This document shows, piece by piece, positions 1 to 7,942 of a stretch of DNA of 53,703 nt. Under the pieces are notes generated by a model. That model did not search any database. It was given only the letters and a program-made list of their open reading frames with translations, and was not told the origin of the DNA. Source of the stretch: Candidatus Magasanikbacteria bacterium RIFOXYC2_FULL_42_28 (GTDB taxonomy: Bacteria > Patescibacteria > ABY1 > Magasanikbacterales > GWA2-37-8); the NCBI GenBank assembly GCA_001784435.1, contig MFQZ01000004.1, positions 1 through 53,703 of the forward strand, in the 5' to 3' direction. The stretch's first letter is position 1, and every line of letters begins with the position of its first letter. The translations under genes were made by a program, and so were the position numbers.

Positions 1-56
1 TCGCTAAATTGGAAGAATTCAAAACAAAGCATCCCACTGCTGGGGTATTATATTAA
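1..56 (+). CDS. Leucine-rich-repeat protein, 3' end only
   Basis: The first 56 bases are identical to the end of the two complete genes that follow (positions 1050-1105 and 2099-2154). They encode the same last residues, ending HPTAGVLY and a TAA stop at 54-56. This is the tail of a further tandem copy whose body lies left of the window, so the array has at least three members. Confidence 0.85.
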   Translation, partial: AKLEEFKTKHPTAGVLY

Positions 57-69
57 CCTTAAAAAAATT

Positions 70-93
70 AAATACTAATTTAAATTAGTATTT
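70..93. repeat. 24-bp perfect AT palindrome between LRR copies
   Basis: AAATACTAATTT is followed directly by its reverse complement AAATTAGTATTT. It lies 13 bases after the stop of the preceding copy and 13 bases before the next ATG. It could be a weak terminator or a protein-binding site; which is unknown. Confidence 0.8.
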
Positions 94-106
94 CACCCCC
101 AAACCA

Positions 107-1105
107 ATGTCCCAATCCTGCTCCCAATTAACCACCAAATTAAAACACCTGCAAACACTGCAAGGTGAATTTCAGCTTGTTTTGGCAAGTTATTTACAAA
201 CCGGCACAGACGCGGACAAAGCCAAATTGGAACAATTAAAACAAGCGATTGAGATTGCCAAAAATGAATATGAACGCGCGGGTTTGGTAAAAGTGGAGTG
301 GGTTAATGCATACCGAACCAAACACCAAATAATCGCCAAACAGGTTATTATTTTGGAATACATTAAAAAACAAATTGGCGGTTTTCAAATCAATTCTAAT
401 CAATATGGCGAAGTTGAACTGCTTAATATTAATAACAATGGCTCCGCGACCCCCACTATTAATGAAGCTCTTAAGTTTACTAATAAATTAAATGGTTTAA
501 AACGTTTTTTTTGCTCCAACACCCAACTATCCCAACTACCCAAATTGCCGGATAGTTTGCAAGAGCTTTTTTGCCACATTAACCCCCAACTATCCGAACT
601 ACCCAAATTGCCGGATAGTTTGCAAGCGCTTAATTGCTCCAGTAACCCCCAACTATCCGAACTACCCGAATTGCCAGATAGTTTGCAAGCGCTTAATTGC
701 TCCAGTAACCCCCAACTATCCAAACTACCCGAATTGCCAAATAGTTTGCTAGGGCTTTATTGCCATAATAACCCCTTACTATCCAAACTACCCAAATTGC
801 CAAATAGTTTGCAAGGGCTTAATTGCTCCAATAACCCCTTACTATCCAAACTACCCAAATTGCCAAATAGTTTGCGAGGGCTTAATTGCTCCGACAACCC
901 CCAACTAACCGAACTACCCGAATTGCCAGATGGTTTGCAAGGGCTTAATTGCTCCAATAACCCCCAACTATCCGAACTACCCAAATTGCCAGATAGTATC
1001 ACATACATAGACATCCGAAACACCCCGGCCGCCCAAGACCCCAAAGTAATCGCTAAATTGGAAGAATTCAAAACAAAGCATCCCACTGCTGGGGTATTAT
1101 ATTAA
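107..1105 (+). CDS. Leucine-rich-repeat protein, tandem copy A
   Basis: A 332-residue protein. Residues 1-135 are helical and charged, probably coiled coil. Residues 138-305 form eight consecutive 21-residue repeats of the type NPQLSELPxLPDSLQxLxCS, with conserved Asn, Leu, Pro and Cys, followed by a short C-terminal tail. The spacing LPxLPxSLxxLxCxxN resembles the bacterial LPX-type leucine-rich repeats seen in adhesins and effector proteins. No signal peptide or membrane segment is visible, so the location is unknown. The start ATG has no Shine-Dalgarno site, as for most genes here. The Cys at a fixed position in every repeat is typical of Cys-containing LRRs. The function, perhaps protein binding, is inferred from the fold only. 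Confidence 0.8.
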   Translation: MSQSCSQLTTKLKHLQTLQGEFQLVLASYLQTGTDADKAKLEQLKQAIEIAKNEYERAGLVKVEWVNAYRTKHQIIAKQVIILEYIKKQIGGFQINSNQYGEVELLNINNNGSATPTINEALKFTNKLNGLKRFFCSNTQLSQLPKLPDSLQELFCHINPQLSELPKLPDSLQALNCSSNPQLSELPELPDSLQALNCSSNPQLSKLPELPNSLLGLYCHNNPLLSKLPKLPNSLQGLNCSNNPLLSKLPKLPNSLRGLNCSDNPQLTELPELPDGLQGLNCSNNPQLSELPKLPDSITYIDIRNTPAAQDPKVIAKLEEFKTKHPTAGVLY

Positions 1106-1118
1106 CCTTAAAAAAATT

Positions 1119-1142
1119 AAATACTAATTTAAATTAGTATTT
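1119..1142. repeat. 24-bp perfect AT palindrome, second copy
   Basis: Same palindrome as at 70-93, between LRR copies A and B. Confidence 0.8.
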
Positions 1143-1155
1143 CACCCCCAAACCA

Positions 1156-2154
1156 ATGTCCCAATCCTGCTCCCAATTAACCACCAAATTAAAACACCTG
1201 CAAACACTGCAAGGTGAATTTCAGCTTGTTTTGGCAAGTTATTTACAAACCGGCACAGACGCGGACAAAGCCAAATTGGAACAATTAAAACAAGCGATTG
1301 AGATTGCCAAAAATGAATATGAACGCGCGGGTTTGGTAAAAGTGGAGTGGGTTAATGCATACCGAACCAAACACCAAATAATCGCCAAACAGGTTATTAT
1401 TTTGGAATACATTAAAAAACAAATTGGCGGTTTTCAAATCAATTCTAATCAATATGGCGAAGTTGAACTGCTTAATATTAATAACAATGGCTCCGCGACC
1501 CCCACTATTAATGAAGCTCTTAAGTTTACTAATAAATTAAATGGTTTAAAACGTTTTTTTTGCTCCAACACCCAACTATCCCAACTACCCAAATTGCCGG
1601 ATAGTTTGCAAGAGCTTTTTTGCCACATTAACCCCCAACTATCCGAACTACCCAAATTGCCGGATAGTTTGCAAGCGCTTAATTGCTCCAGTAACCCCCA
1701 ACTATCCGAACTACCCGAATTGCCAGATAGTTTGCAAGCGCTTAATTGCTCCAGTAACCCCCAACTATCCAAACTACCCGAATTGCCAAATAGTTTGCTA
1801 GGGCTTTATTGCCATAATAACCCCTTACTATCCAAACTACCCAAATTGCCAAATAGTTTGCAAGGGCTTAATTGCTCCAATAACCCCTTACTATCCAAAC
1901 TACCCAAATTGCCAAATAGTTTGCGAGGGCTTAATTGCTCCGACAACCCCCAACTAACCGAACTACCCGAATTGCCAGATGGTTTGCAAGGGCTTAATTG
2001 CTCCAATAACCCCCAACTATCCGAACTACCCAAATTGCCAGATAGTATCACATACATAGACATCCGAAACACCCCGGCCGCCCAAGACCCCAAAGTAATC
2101 GCTAAATTGGAAGAATTCAAAACAAAGCATCCCACTGCTGGGGTATTATATTAA
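1156..2154 (+). CDS. Leucine-rich-repeat protein, tandem copy B
   Basis: Encodes a 332-residue protein identical to that of the preceding gene (107-1105), including third codon positions. It is the last member of the tandem array; ligA follows 77 bases downstream of its stop. The identity at silent sites rules out long independent evolution of the copies. A dosage effect, or substrate for repeat-number variation of a surface or effector protein, would explain keeping them, but that is inference. Confidence 0.8.
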   Translation: MSQSCSQLTTKLKHLQTLQGEFQLVLASYLQTGTDADKAKLEQLKQAIEIAKNEYERAGLVKVEWVNAYRTKHQIIAKQVIILEYIKKQIGGFQINSNQYGEVELLNINNNGSATPTINEALKFTNKLNGLKRFFCSNTQLSQLPKLPDSLQELFCHINPQLSELPKLPDSLQALNCSSNPQLSELPELPDSLQALNCSSNPQLSKLPELPNSLLGLYCHNNPLLSKLPKLPNSLQGLNCSNNPLLSKLPKLPNSLRGLNCSDNPQLTELPELPDGLQGLNCSNNPQLSELPKLPDSITYIDIRNTPAAQDPKVIAKLEEFKTKHPTAGVLY

Positions 2155-2167
2155 CCTTAAAAAAATT

Positions 2168-2191
2168 AAATACTAATTTAAATTAGTATTT
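2168..2191. repeat. 24-bp perfect AT palindrome, third copy
   Basis: Same palindrome as at 70-93. It marks the right boundary of the tandem array. Confidence 0.8.
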
Positions 2192-2230
2192 TCAATAAAT
2201 TGTAAGATTCCAAAATGAAATTTAGCGGTT

Positions 2231-4267
2231 ATGTTCAAAAATTTAAATCAAAAAATCGAAAAACTGCGCTCGCAAATCAATGACCTTCGCTATCGCTATC
2301 ACGTCCTCAACGACCCAGAAATTACCGACGCGATGTATGAAGGGCTAGTTAGTGAATTGCGTAAAATTGAAAGCGAGCATCCGGAATTAATTACGCCTGA
2401 TAGTCCGACGCAACGGGTGGCTGGAAAACCTTCGGAAGAATTTAAAAAAATCATTCACACCGTTCCTCAATGGTCTTTCAACGATGCTTTTTCCGAAGAG
2501 GATTTGGCTGATTGGCAAGAGCGAATTTTGAATTTTTTAGAAAAAACGCCGTTTGGTCGGCCGTTTGATTTGGATTATGTTTGTGAATTGAAAATTGATG
2601 GTTTGCACATGGTTTTGACTTATGAAAAGGGATTGCTAAAAACCGCGGCGACGCGTGGCGATGGCAAAGTGGGCGAGGATGTGACGGTAAATATTAAAAC
2701 GATTCAGAGTGTGCCACTGCGGTTAAAAGAGTCGGTTGATTTGGTGGTGGAAGGCGAAGTGTGGCTATCGGCTACAATGTTGCGTGAAATTAACGCTTGG
2801 AGGGCGAAGCACGGCGAAGCCCTCTTTGCCAATCCACGCAACGCGGCGGCAGGAACGATTCGGCAATTGGATTCACAGGTTGTGGCTGATAGGAGGTTGG
2901 CATTGACGGCGTATGATGTCAGTAAGATTGAAGATTTAAGATTGAAGATTGATTGCCAAGCGGACGAGTTGCGAGCGTTGGATAAATTAGGGTTTTTGAC
3001 TGATAAAAATTGGCGGGTTTGTAAAACATTGCCGGAAATTTTCAAATTTTATTCTGAAATTCAAAAAAAACGCGAATCATTTCCATTTTGGATTGATGGG
3101 ATTGTTATTAAAGTTAATCAAAAAAAATATCAAGACGCTTTGGGTTTTACCGGTAAAGCGCCACGTTGGGCCATAGCGTATAAATTTCCGGCCGAGCAGG
3201 GGACCACGCGCGTGAAAGATATTTATGTGCAGGTGGGGCGTACGGGGGCATTGACGCCAGTGGCATTACTGGAAGCGGTAAAATTGGCTGGTTCCACGGT
3301 AACGCACGCCACGCTTCATAATTTTGATGAAATTAAACGACTGGGGGTAAAAGTGGGGGATATGGTGGTGGTGGAAAAAGCCGGCGATATAATTCCCAAA
3401 GTGGTGCGAGTGTTGGAAAAGATGCGCACGGGTACGGAAAAATTTGTGAGTGAACCCAAGAAATGTCCGATTTGCCACGGCGTGGTAGAACGACGCGAAA
3501 GTTTGGATAAAAAACAAACTAAATCAGTCGGTTTATTTTGTATAAATAAAAAATGTTTTGCCCAAGAATTAGAAAATATTATTCATTTTGTTTCCAAACA
3601 CGCGTTTGATATTGATGGTTTGGGAGAAAAAATTGTGGAGCAGTTGATGAGCGCGGGACTTATTAAAAATTCGGCCGATATTTTTACTTTAACAGTGGGG
3701 GATTTGGAACCATTAGAAAGATTTGCGGAAAAATCAGCGGAAAATTTAATTGCGTCAGTGGAAAAATCTAAAAAAATTACTTTGGCGCGATTTATTTACG
3801 CTCTGGGTATTCGGCATGTAGGCGAAGAAACCGCCCTGCGCCTCGCTAATCATTTTGGCAGTTTAGAAAAAATTAAGACGGCCACGGCCGAAGAATTGAC
3901 CGCTGTGAATGATGTTGGCCCGGCTGTTACCAACGCGATTTTTGAATGGTTTGCCGAAAAAGAAAATGTGAAATTAGTAGAAGATTTAATCGTGAGTGGT
4001 GTTTCGCTTCAATCTTCAATCCTTAATCTTCAATCTTCAAAATTGTCCGGCCTCACCTTCGTCATCACCGGCACTTTGGAACATTTCGGCCGAGACGAGG
4101 TCAAAGAGAAAATAAGGGCCTTGGGAGGCCAAATTAGCGAAAGTGTGAGCAAAAATACCAGTTTTGTAATAGCCGGCGAGTCCGCCGGGTCAAAATTGGC
4201 CAAAGCGCGGAAATTGGGGGTTAAGGTGTTAAATGAGGACGAATTTGTAAAGATGGTGAATAAATAA
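2231..4267 (+). CDS. ligA: NAD-dependent DNA ligase LigA
   Basis: Seals nicks in duplex DNA using NAD+, in replication and repair. The 678 residues match the usual LigA length. In order: Ia domain with Tyr/His/Asp NAD-binding helices (about 1-65), adenylation domain with the catalytic lysine K121 in ELKIDG, OB fold (about 320-395), four-cysteine zinc finger (two Cys in CPIC, two in CINKKC), helix-hairpin-helix region (about 450-590) and a C-terminal BRCT domain beginning LSGLTFVITGTLE. A short linker before the BRCT domain (SLQSSILNLQSSK) is encoded by tandem CTTCAATC-like repeats, and a similar stretch lies near residue 237. Both look like inserted simple sequence and are tolerated in frame. 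It stands alone, co-oriented with the following genes. Confidence 0.97.
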   Translation: MFKNLNQKIEKLRSQINDLRYRYHVLNDPEITDAMYEGLVSELRKIESEHPELITPDSPTQRVAGKPSEEFKKIIHTVPQWSFNDAFSEEDLADWQERILNFLEKTPFGRPFDLDYVCELKIDGLHMVLTYEKGLLKTAATRGDGKVGEDVTVNIKTIQSVPLRLKESVDLVVEGEVWLSATMLREINAWRAKHGEALFANPRNAAAGTIRQLDSQVVADRRLALTAYDVSKIEDLRLKIDCQADELRALDKLGFLTDKNWRVCKTLPEIFKFYSEIQKKRESFPFWIDGIVIKVNQKKYQDALGFTGKAPRWAIAYKFPAEQGTTRVKDIYVQVGRTGALTPVALLEAVKLAGSTVTHATLHNFDEIKRLGVKVGDMVVVEKAGDIIPKVVRVLEKMRTGTEKFVSEPKKCPICHGVVERRESLDKKQTKSVGLFCINKKCFAQELENIIHFVSKHAFDIDGLGEKIVEQLMSAGLIKNSADIFTLTVGDLEPLERFAEKSAENLIASVEKSKKITLARFIYALGIRHVGEETALRLANHFGSLEKIKTATAEELTAVNDVGPAVTNAIFEWFAEKENVKLVEDLIVSGVSLQSSILNLQSSKLSGLTFVITGTLEHFGRDEVKEKIRALGGQISESVSKNTSFVIAGESAGSKLAKARKLGVKVLNEDEFVKMVNK

Positions 4268-4348
4268 AAAAATAATAGTCAAAGTATTTGTATAAATCAA
4301 CGCATTGGTTTATAATATACTAACATAATTATTAAGTATGTTATAAGT

Positions 4349-5221
4349 ATGTTAATTGAACAATTGCTCGCTATCGCACAAAAAGGCTCGGAAAAGCCAC
4401 TGGTATTGTGGCTTGATGAGTTTCGGGTTTTGGCCGATAATCTACTGCCTAATTTGGAGGTGTTAGCCAATGAAATTGACCAAGAAACCGATGTTGTCGC
4501 TAATTTACAAAAATTGATTGCAGTTCTAAAAGAAGATAGTCCCAAAGAAATTGAACTTTCGCGTTGTTTATCGCATATTGCGGATGTCTTAGACAAGAAA
4601 GCGGGAGGACGGAGTAATGAAACGGTAAGTAATTATTTACGTTCGGTAATGCAATTTACAAATTTGGCTCAAATGGGGGAATTTGCCGGCCAGACGAGAA
4701 ATAATTTAAAAAATAAATTATCTATTCAGGACCAAAAAGATTATGATTTGAAATTATTTAAACACGAAGGCATGCTGTATTGTTTGGAATATTATTTAGC
4801 TTTGTATAAAGCGACAGTTGACACTCCTGACGAAAAAAATAAAAGAAAATATATCGAAAATATTGAAATTAATTTGGGTTTTGGCAAAGTGCCTGGTTTG
4901 TGGATAGATTTTAGCCGTAATGAGGTGTTAAATAAGTTTATCTATTTAGTGTTAGAAGATGAATTAAGATTACAGTTATTGCGGATATATTTTGATTTAA
5001 AATTGAAATTAATGAAAATAGAAATGCATTGTGATAAGCAGATGGTTTGCCAAGCGAAGTATAATTCTATTACCATTGAAGAGGTTGTTGGTGCGTATAA
5101 ACATTTTTTGGCAGAACTATTGACAGTTTTTCATAATGTTGGTGTGGAAAATTTGACTAGTTTATTTTTTAAGCCATATGGCGATAAGCCAGCTGTAAAT
5201 GAAGTTATTAAAATGCTTTAA
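4349..5221 (+). CDS. Hypothetical helical protein, 290 aa
   Basis: I do not recognise a family. The product is a soluble, mostly helical protein of 290 residues with many Leu, Lys and Glu and no signal peptide or membrane span. Just upstream, TATAAT-like sequence at about 4311-4316 could be a promoter. The stop is 24 bases before the next gene, so the two may be co-transcribed. Codon use is host-like (AT-rich third positions). Confidence 0.6.
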   Translation: MLIEQLLAIAQKGSEKPLVLWLDEFRVLADNLLPNLEVLANEIDQETDVVANLQKLIAVLKEDSPKEIELSRCLSHIADVLDKKAGGRSNETVSNYLRSVMQFTNLAQMGEFAGQTRNNLKNKLSIQDQKDYDLKLFKHEGMLYCLEYYLALYKATVDTPDEKNKRKYIENIEINLGFGKVPGLWIDFSRNEVLNKFIYLVLEDELRLQLLRIYFDLKLKLMKIEMHCDKQMVCQAKYNSITIEEVVGAYKHFLAELLTVFHNVGVENLTSLFFKPYGDKPAVNEVIKML

Positions 5222-5245
5222 AATATTATTTTTAAAATTAATTTT

Positions 5246-7849
5246 ATGCCAGTAGACACAAAAGACGACAAAAATAAAAAAGAACTAAGCCCCAAAGAAC
5301 AAGCAGAAGTAGAGGCAGGGTGGCAGAGCGCCGCTGCCAAGGTAGTTCGTGAGAGTGGTGCGGAAACAGAGCTTGTTAGTTTGTTGTTAGAACCTAACAG
5401 TCCGGATTCACCGGCCGAATCTACCGTTGAATCAACTGGATCAGAGCCAATAACGCCAGAAGTAACAAAGTCGGCGGAAGAGCGCGAGCAAATGTCAACT
5501 GAAGAAGTTGTAAAACTATTGGGTGATATTGCCGAATTTCGTCTTCGGAAATTTGTAAATATTGACAATATTAAAGAGTATGTGGATAATATTAAATATT
5601 CAGATGTCAAAGTGCCACACAAAGTTAAAGTAGAGGCGATGGCGCGCGTAAGTGATTACTTGTCTCACTTAGCGAAGAGTAGGGCTGATTCTTGTGCGCG
5701 AACTGAAGTGGCACATATGTTGATAATACTTCAAGCCGTTGATAGTTCAATGGTGGAAGGTGAAATGGAAAAATTGTATCGTACTTTTGCGTTGAATGGA
5801 GACAGGGCGACGGCTAGGGTATGCAAAGATATTACTGGGATTGAGGAGCCAGAATATACTGAAGAGGAAGAGGAGAAGTCCGGCAGTTGGTCTGTGGTAG
5901 AGCCAATAGTTGATGGCGGTGATTTGTGTATTTGCGAGTGGAATAAAGAATGCGACGCGTATGTGATGGTAATTCCCAAATCAAGATACCAAAATTTATC
6001 TCATATGTTTGTTTTGTCCGACCGACGTGAAGATGCTGAAAGGGTCTTTGCTTTTGCTAAAAGTAAATTTGAAGAGATTGATTTAGAACAGTTTAAGACG
6101 CTTGACGATGAAAATTTAGACCCCAAAATTCGTTATGAATTAAAACACAAGAAAGATGAATTGATAAAGCACCAATCAACCATAGTTTATAAGGAAACTC
6201 TTAAATATGCGAGAGAAACGGTATTAGGTTCTCCAGAAGCATCAGAATATCATATGAGTCGTTTGGATCCGGAGAAAGACAACGCTACTGCCGTTCGTTT
6301 GCTTAATGATATTGATAATATACAAGGTGATGATAATTTGACTGTTGCTGACGCTAAAATCGAGCATATTAAGAGCATACTTGACGCAAATAAACATATG
6401 CCTGATACCCAGCGTGATCAATTGATCGCACTGACAGATTTTTTGCGTGAATCGCGTGATATTGAAGAAAAGAGAGCGAAAGAATTGCAGGCAACAAGCC
6501 TGCCGGCTAGAAAAACTGGAATAAATAATTCATATGATAGGCAAACAAAATCAGCTTATAATTCATTTCTTAAAAAAGTGGGGGATAGTAAAAAGAATTT
6601 TCGAGAATGGCGAGACAAAATGATTCAGCAAGGGTTGTTGCGAGCTGAATTGGTAAGTACTTCTATATATAAATCACCACTGCGTGGTTTGGTTGATAGT
6701 AGTGATTGGGAATTTATGGTTAGGCCGGTTCCGGGCAAGAATGAACAGTTAAAAGACGCCGCCTATCAACTAGCAATTGAAAAGCAGAATAATAAATTAT
6801 ATTTGCTTAGTGAATCGGATCGAAAATTGCGTGGTGAAGATTGGGATAAAGCCGTTGTCAAAAAAAGAGCGGAAGTATTGGCGGATATTAAAAAAGAAAT
6901 AAAAAGAGCGATTAAATTTGGCGAAGGAAAAGTCCAATGGCCGTTTAATACTCTTTTTAGAGGTAGATTTATTGGTGAGAATGAATTGTCAGGTTCAAGG
7001 ATGGAACGTTCACAAAATAAGGAATTTCTGAAGGATCTGTTTTTAGACCCAGATTTTATTAGTAGTATCTGCGAAAGAGGTCAGAATACTGTGGTTTTGC
7101 GAGAATTAGTAAAAATGTTGAAAGAAGCTTACCCAGAGGAAGGGGATGCTTTGGCAGCGGCGACATTTGATAAGTTTTTAACCGCCAGAGAACAAGCGGA
7201 TATTGAGATTGGTCGATCCAAGGGAGAAGCACCGGAGGATGGTGAATATAAATTGGCGACAACGCGATTTCGTGTCTTTGGGAGAAGGATGCAAGAATTT
7301 GGGATTGATGTTAAATTTGATCAGTTGACATCGGTTGATGATGAGATAATAAGAAAAATTGAGCCAGTGATGATTTTGATGGACGATGATGATGAACTGC
7401 GACGACAATATTTAGAGCTTATTAAAAAACATCTGGGCGAACAAGGGGTAGCTGATATGGTTAAAAACGTATTCTTTTTAAGTTTAATAGAAGATCCACA
7501 AAAGAAGCATGCGTTACAGTCGACTGCTGAGTTTTATCATAATTTTGATACTACCTCTTCTATTCTTCGGTTTTTTAATCAAAGCGGTGTGTTGGACTTA
7601 GCCCAAGCTCGGGCGTTAGTCGCGGAAATTGAAAAAATGGTCACAGAGAGAGCTGAAAATGGAGCTAGAAGTGGTTATGACACAGAAAGAGAACTGAAAG
7701 ATGTTAGATTGGCTATTAATTCGGTTTTTGCGGGAGAGATTGATGCTTCATTAACATTCTTGGCTCAATTAGGACTTGATCCTGCGAAAGTTAGCGCCGA
7801 ACAGTTGGATGTGATAAAGGCGGCGGTAGCTGGGGCAATGAAAAAATAA
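5246..7849 (+). CDS. Large hypothetical charged protein, 867 aa
   Basis: No family recognised. The N-terminal 75 residues are Lys/Glu-rich, then Ser/Thr/Pro/Glu-rich and probably disordered. The remainder is predicted largely helical and strongly charged, with runs such as TEEEEEK. No signal peptide or convincing membrane helix is visible, which suggests a cytoplasmic protein. It follows the 290-residue gene by 24 bases and may form an operon with it. Very long, acidic, lineage-specific proteins of this sort are common in CPR genomes, and the 1776-residue gene at 20939 is another. The function is unknown. Confidence 0.65.
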   Translation: MPVDTKDDKNKKELSPKEQAEVEAGWQSAAAKVVRESGAETELVSLLLEPNSPDSPAESTVESTGSEPITPEVTKSAEEREQMSTEEVVKLLGDIAEFRLRKFVNIDNIKEYVDNIKYSDVKVPHKVKVEAMARVSDYLSHLAKSRADSCARTEVAHMLIILQAVDSSMVEGEMEKLYRTFALNGDRATARVCKDITGIEEPEYTEEEEEKSGSWSVVEPIVDGGDLCICEWNKECDAYVMVIPKSRYQNLSHMFVLSDRREDAERVFAFAKSKFEEIDLEQFKTLDDENLDPKIRYELKHKKDELIKHQSTIVYKETLKYARETVLGSPEASEYHMSRLDPEKDNATAVRLLNDIDNIQGDDNLTVADAKIEHIKSILDANKHMPDTQRDQLIALTDFLRESRDIEEKRAKELQATSLPARKTGINNSYDRQTKSAYNSFLKKVGDSKKNFREWRDKMIQQGLLRAELVSTSIYKSPLRGLVDSSDWEFMVRPVPGKNEQLKDAAYQLAIEKQNNKLYLLSESDRKLRGEDWDKAVVKKRAEVLADIKKEIKRAIKFGEGKVQWPFNTLFRGRFIGENELSGSRMERSQNKEFLKDLFLDPDFISSICERGQNTVVLRELVKMLKEAYPEEGDALAAATFDKFLTAREQADIEIGRSKGEAPEDGEYKLATTRFRVFGRRMQEFGIDVKFDQLTSVDDEIIRKIEPVMILMDDDDELRRQYLELIKKHLGEQGVADMVKNVFFLSLIEDPQKKHALQSTAEFYHNFDTTSSILRFFNQSGVLDLAQARALVAEIEKMVTERAENGARSGYDTERELKDVRLAINSVFAGEIDASLTFLAQLGLDPAKVSAEQLDVIKAAVAGAMKK

Positions 7850-7895
7850 GTGTTTAGTAAGAAATAATTTTCATTTTTCCATTTTTCAATATTTA

Positions 7896-7904
7896 TGCTA
7901 TAAT
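7896..7904 (+). promoter_or_regulatory. Extended -10 promoter for the PEP-synthase gene
   Basis: TGCTATAAT is a TG-extended consensus -10 hexamer. The sequence 17 bases upstream (TTTCCA) is a poor -35, as is usual for extended -10 promoters. The start codon is 38 bases downstream, with no visible Shine-Dalgarno site. Confidence 0.5.
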
Positions 7905-7942
7905 AATAAATAGCTAAAAAAACTTAAATATAGTGATTTTTC

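Larger units (their letters stand above)
1..2191. repeat. Exact tandem repeat, 1049-bp unit
   Basis: Sequence at position n matches n+1049 throughout, without a difference that I can see, from base 1 to about 2191. The unit holds one whole LRR gene plus its short intergenic spacer. Homology stops just after the AT-only palindrome at 2168-2191, where unique sequence leading into ligA begins. Perfect identity implies very recent amplification, active gene conversion, or an assembly artefact. The true copy number cannot be read here because the array runs off the left edge. Confidence 0.95.

Noticed and set aside
537..1010. Regularly spaced direct repeats that look like a CRISPR array
   Set aside because: The units are 63 nt, in frame, and encode consecutive leucine-rich repeats without unique spacers; no cas gene is present.
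400..2135. Long antisense frames across the LRR genes
   Set aside because: They mirror the 63-nt repeats of the LRR genes, have no start signals, and repeat exactly with each gene copy.
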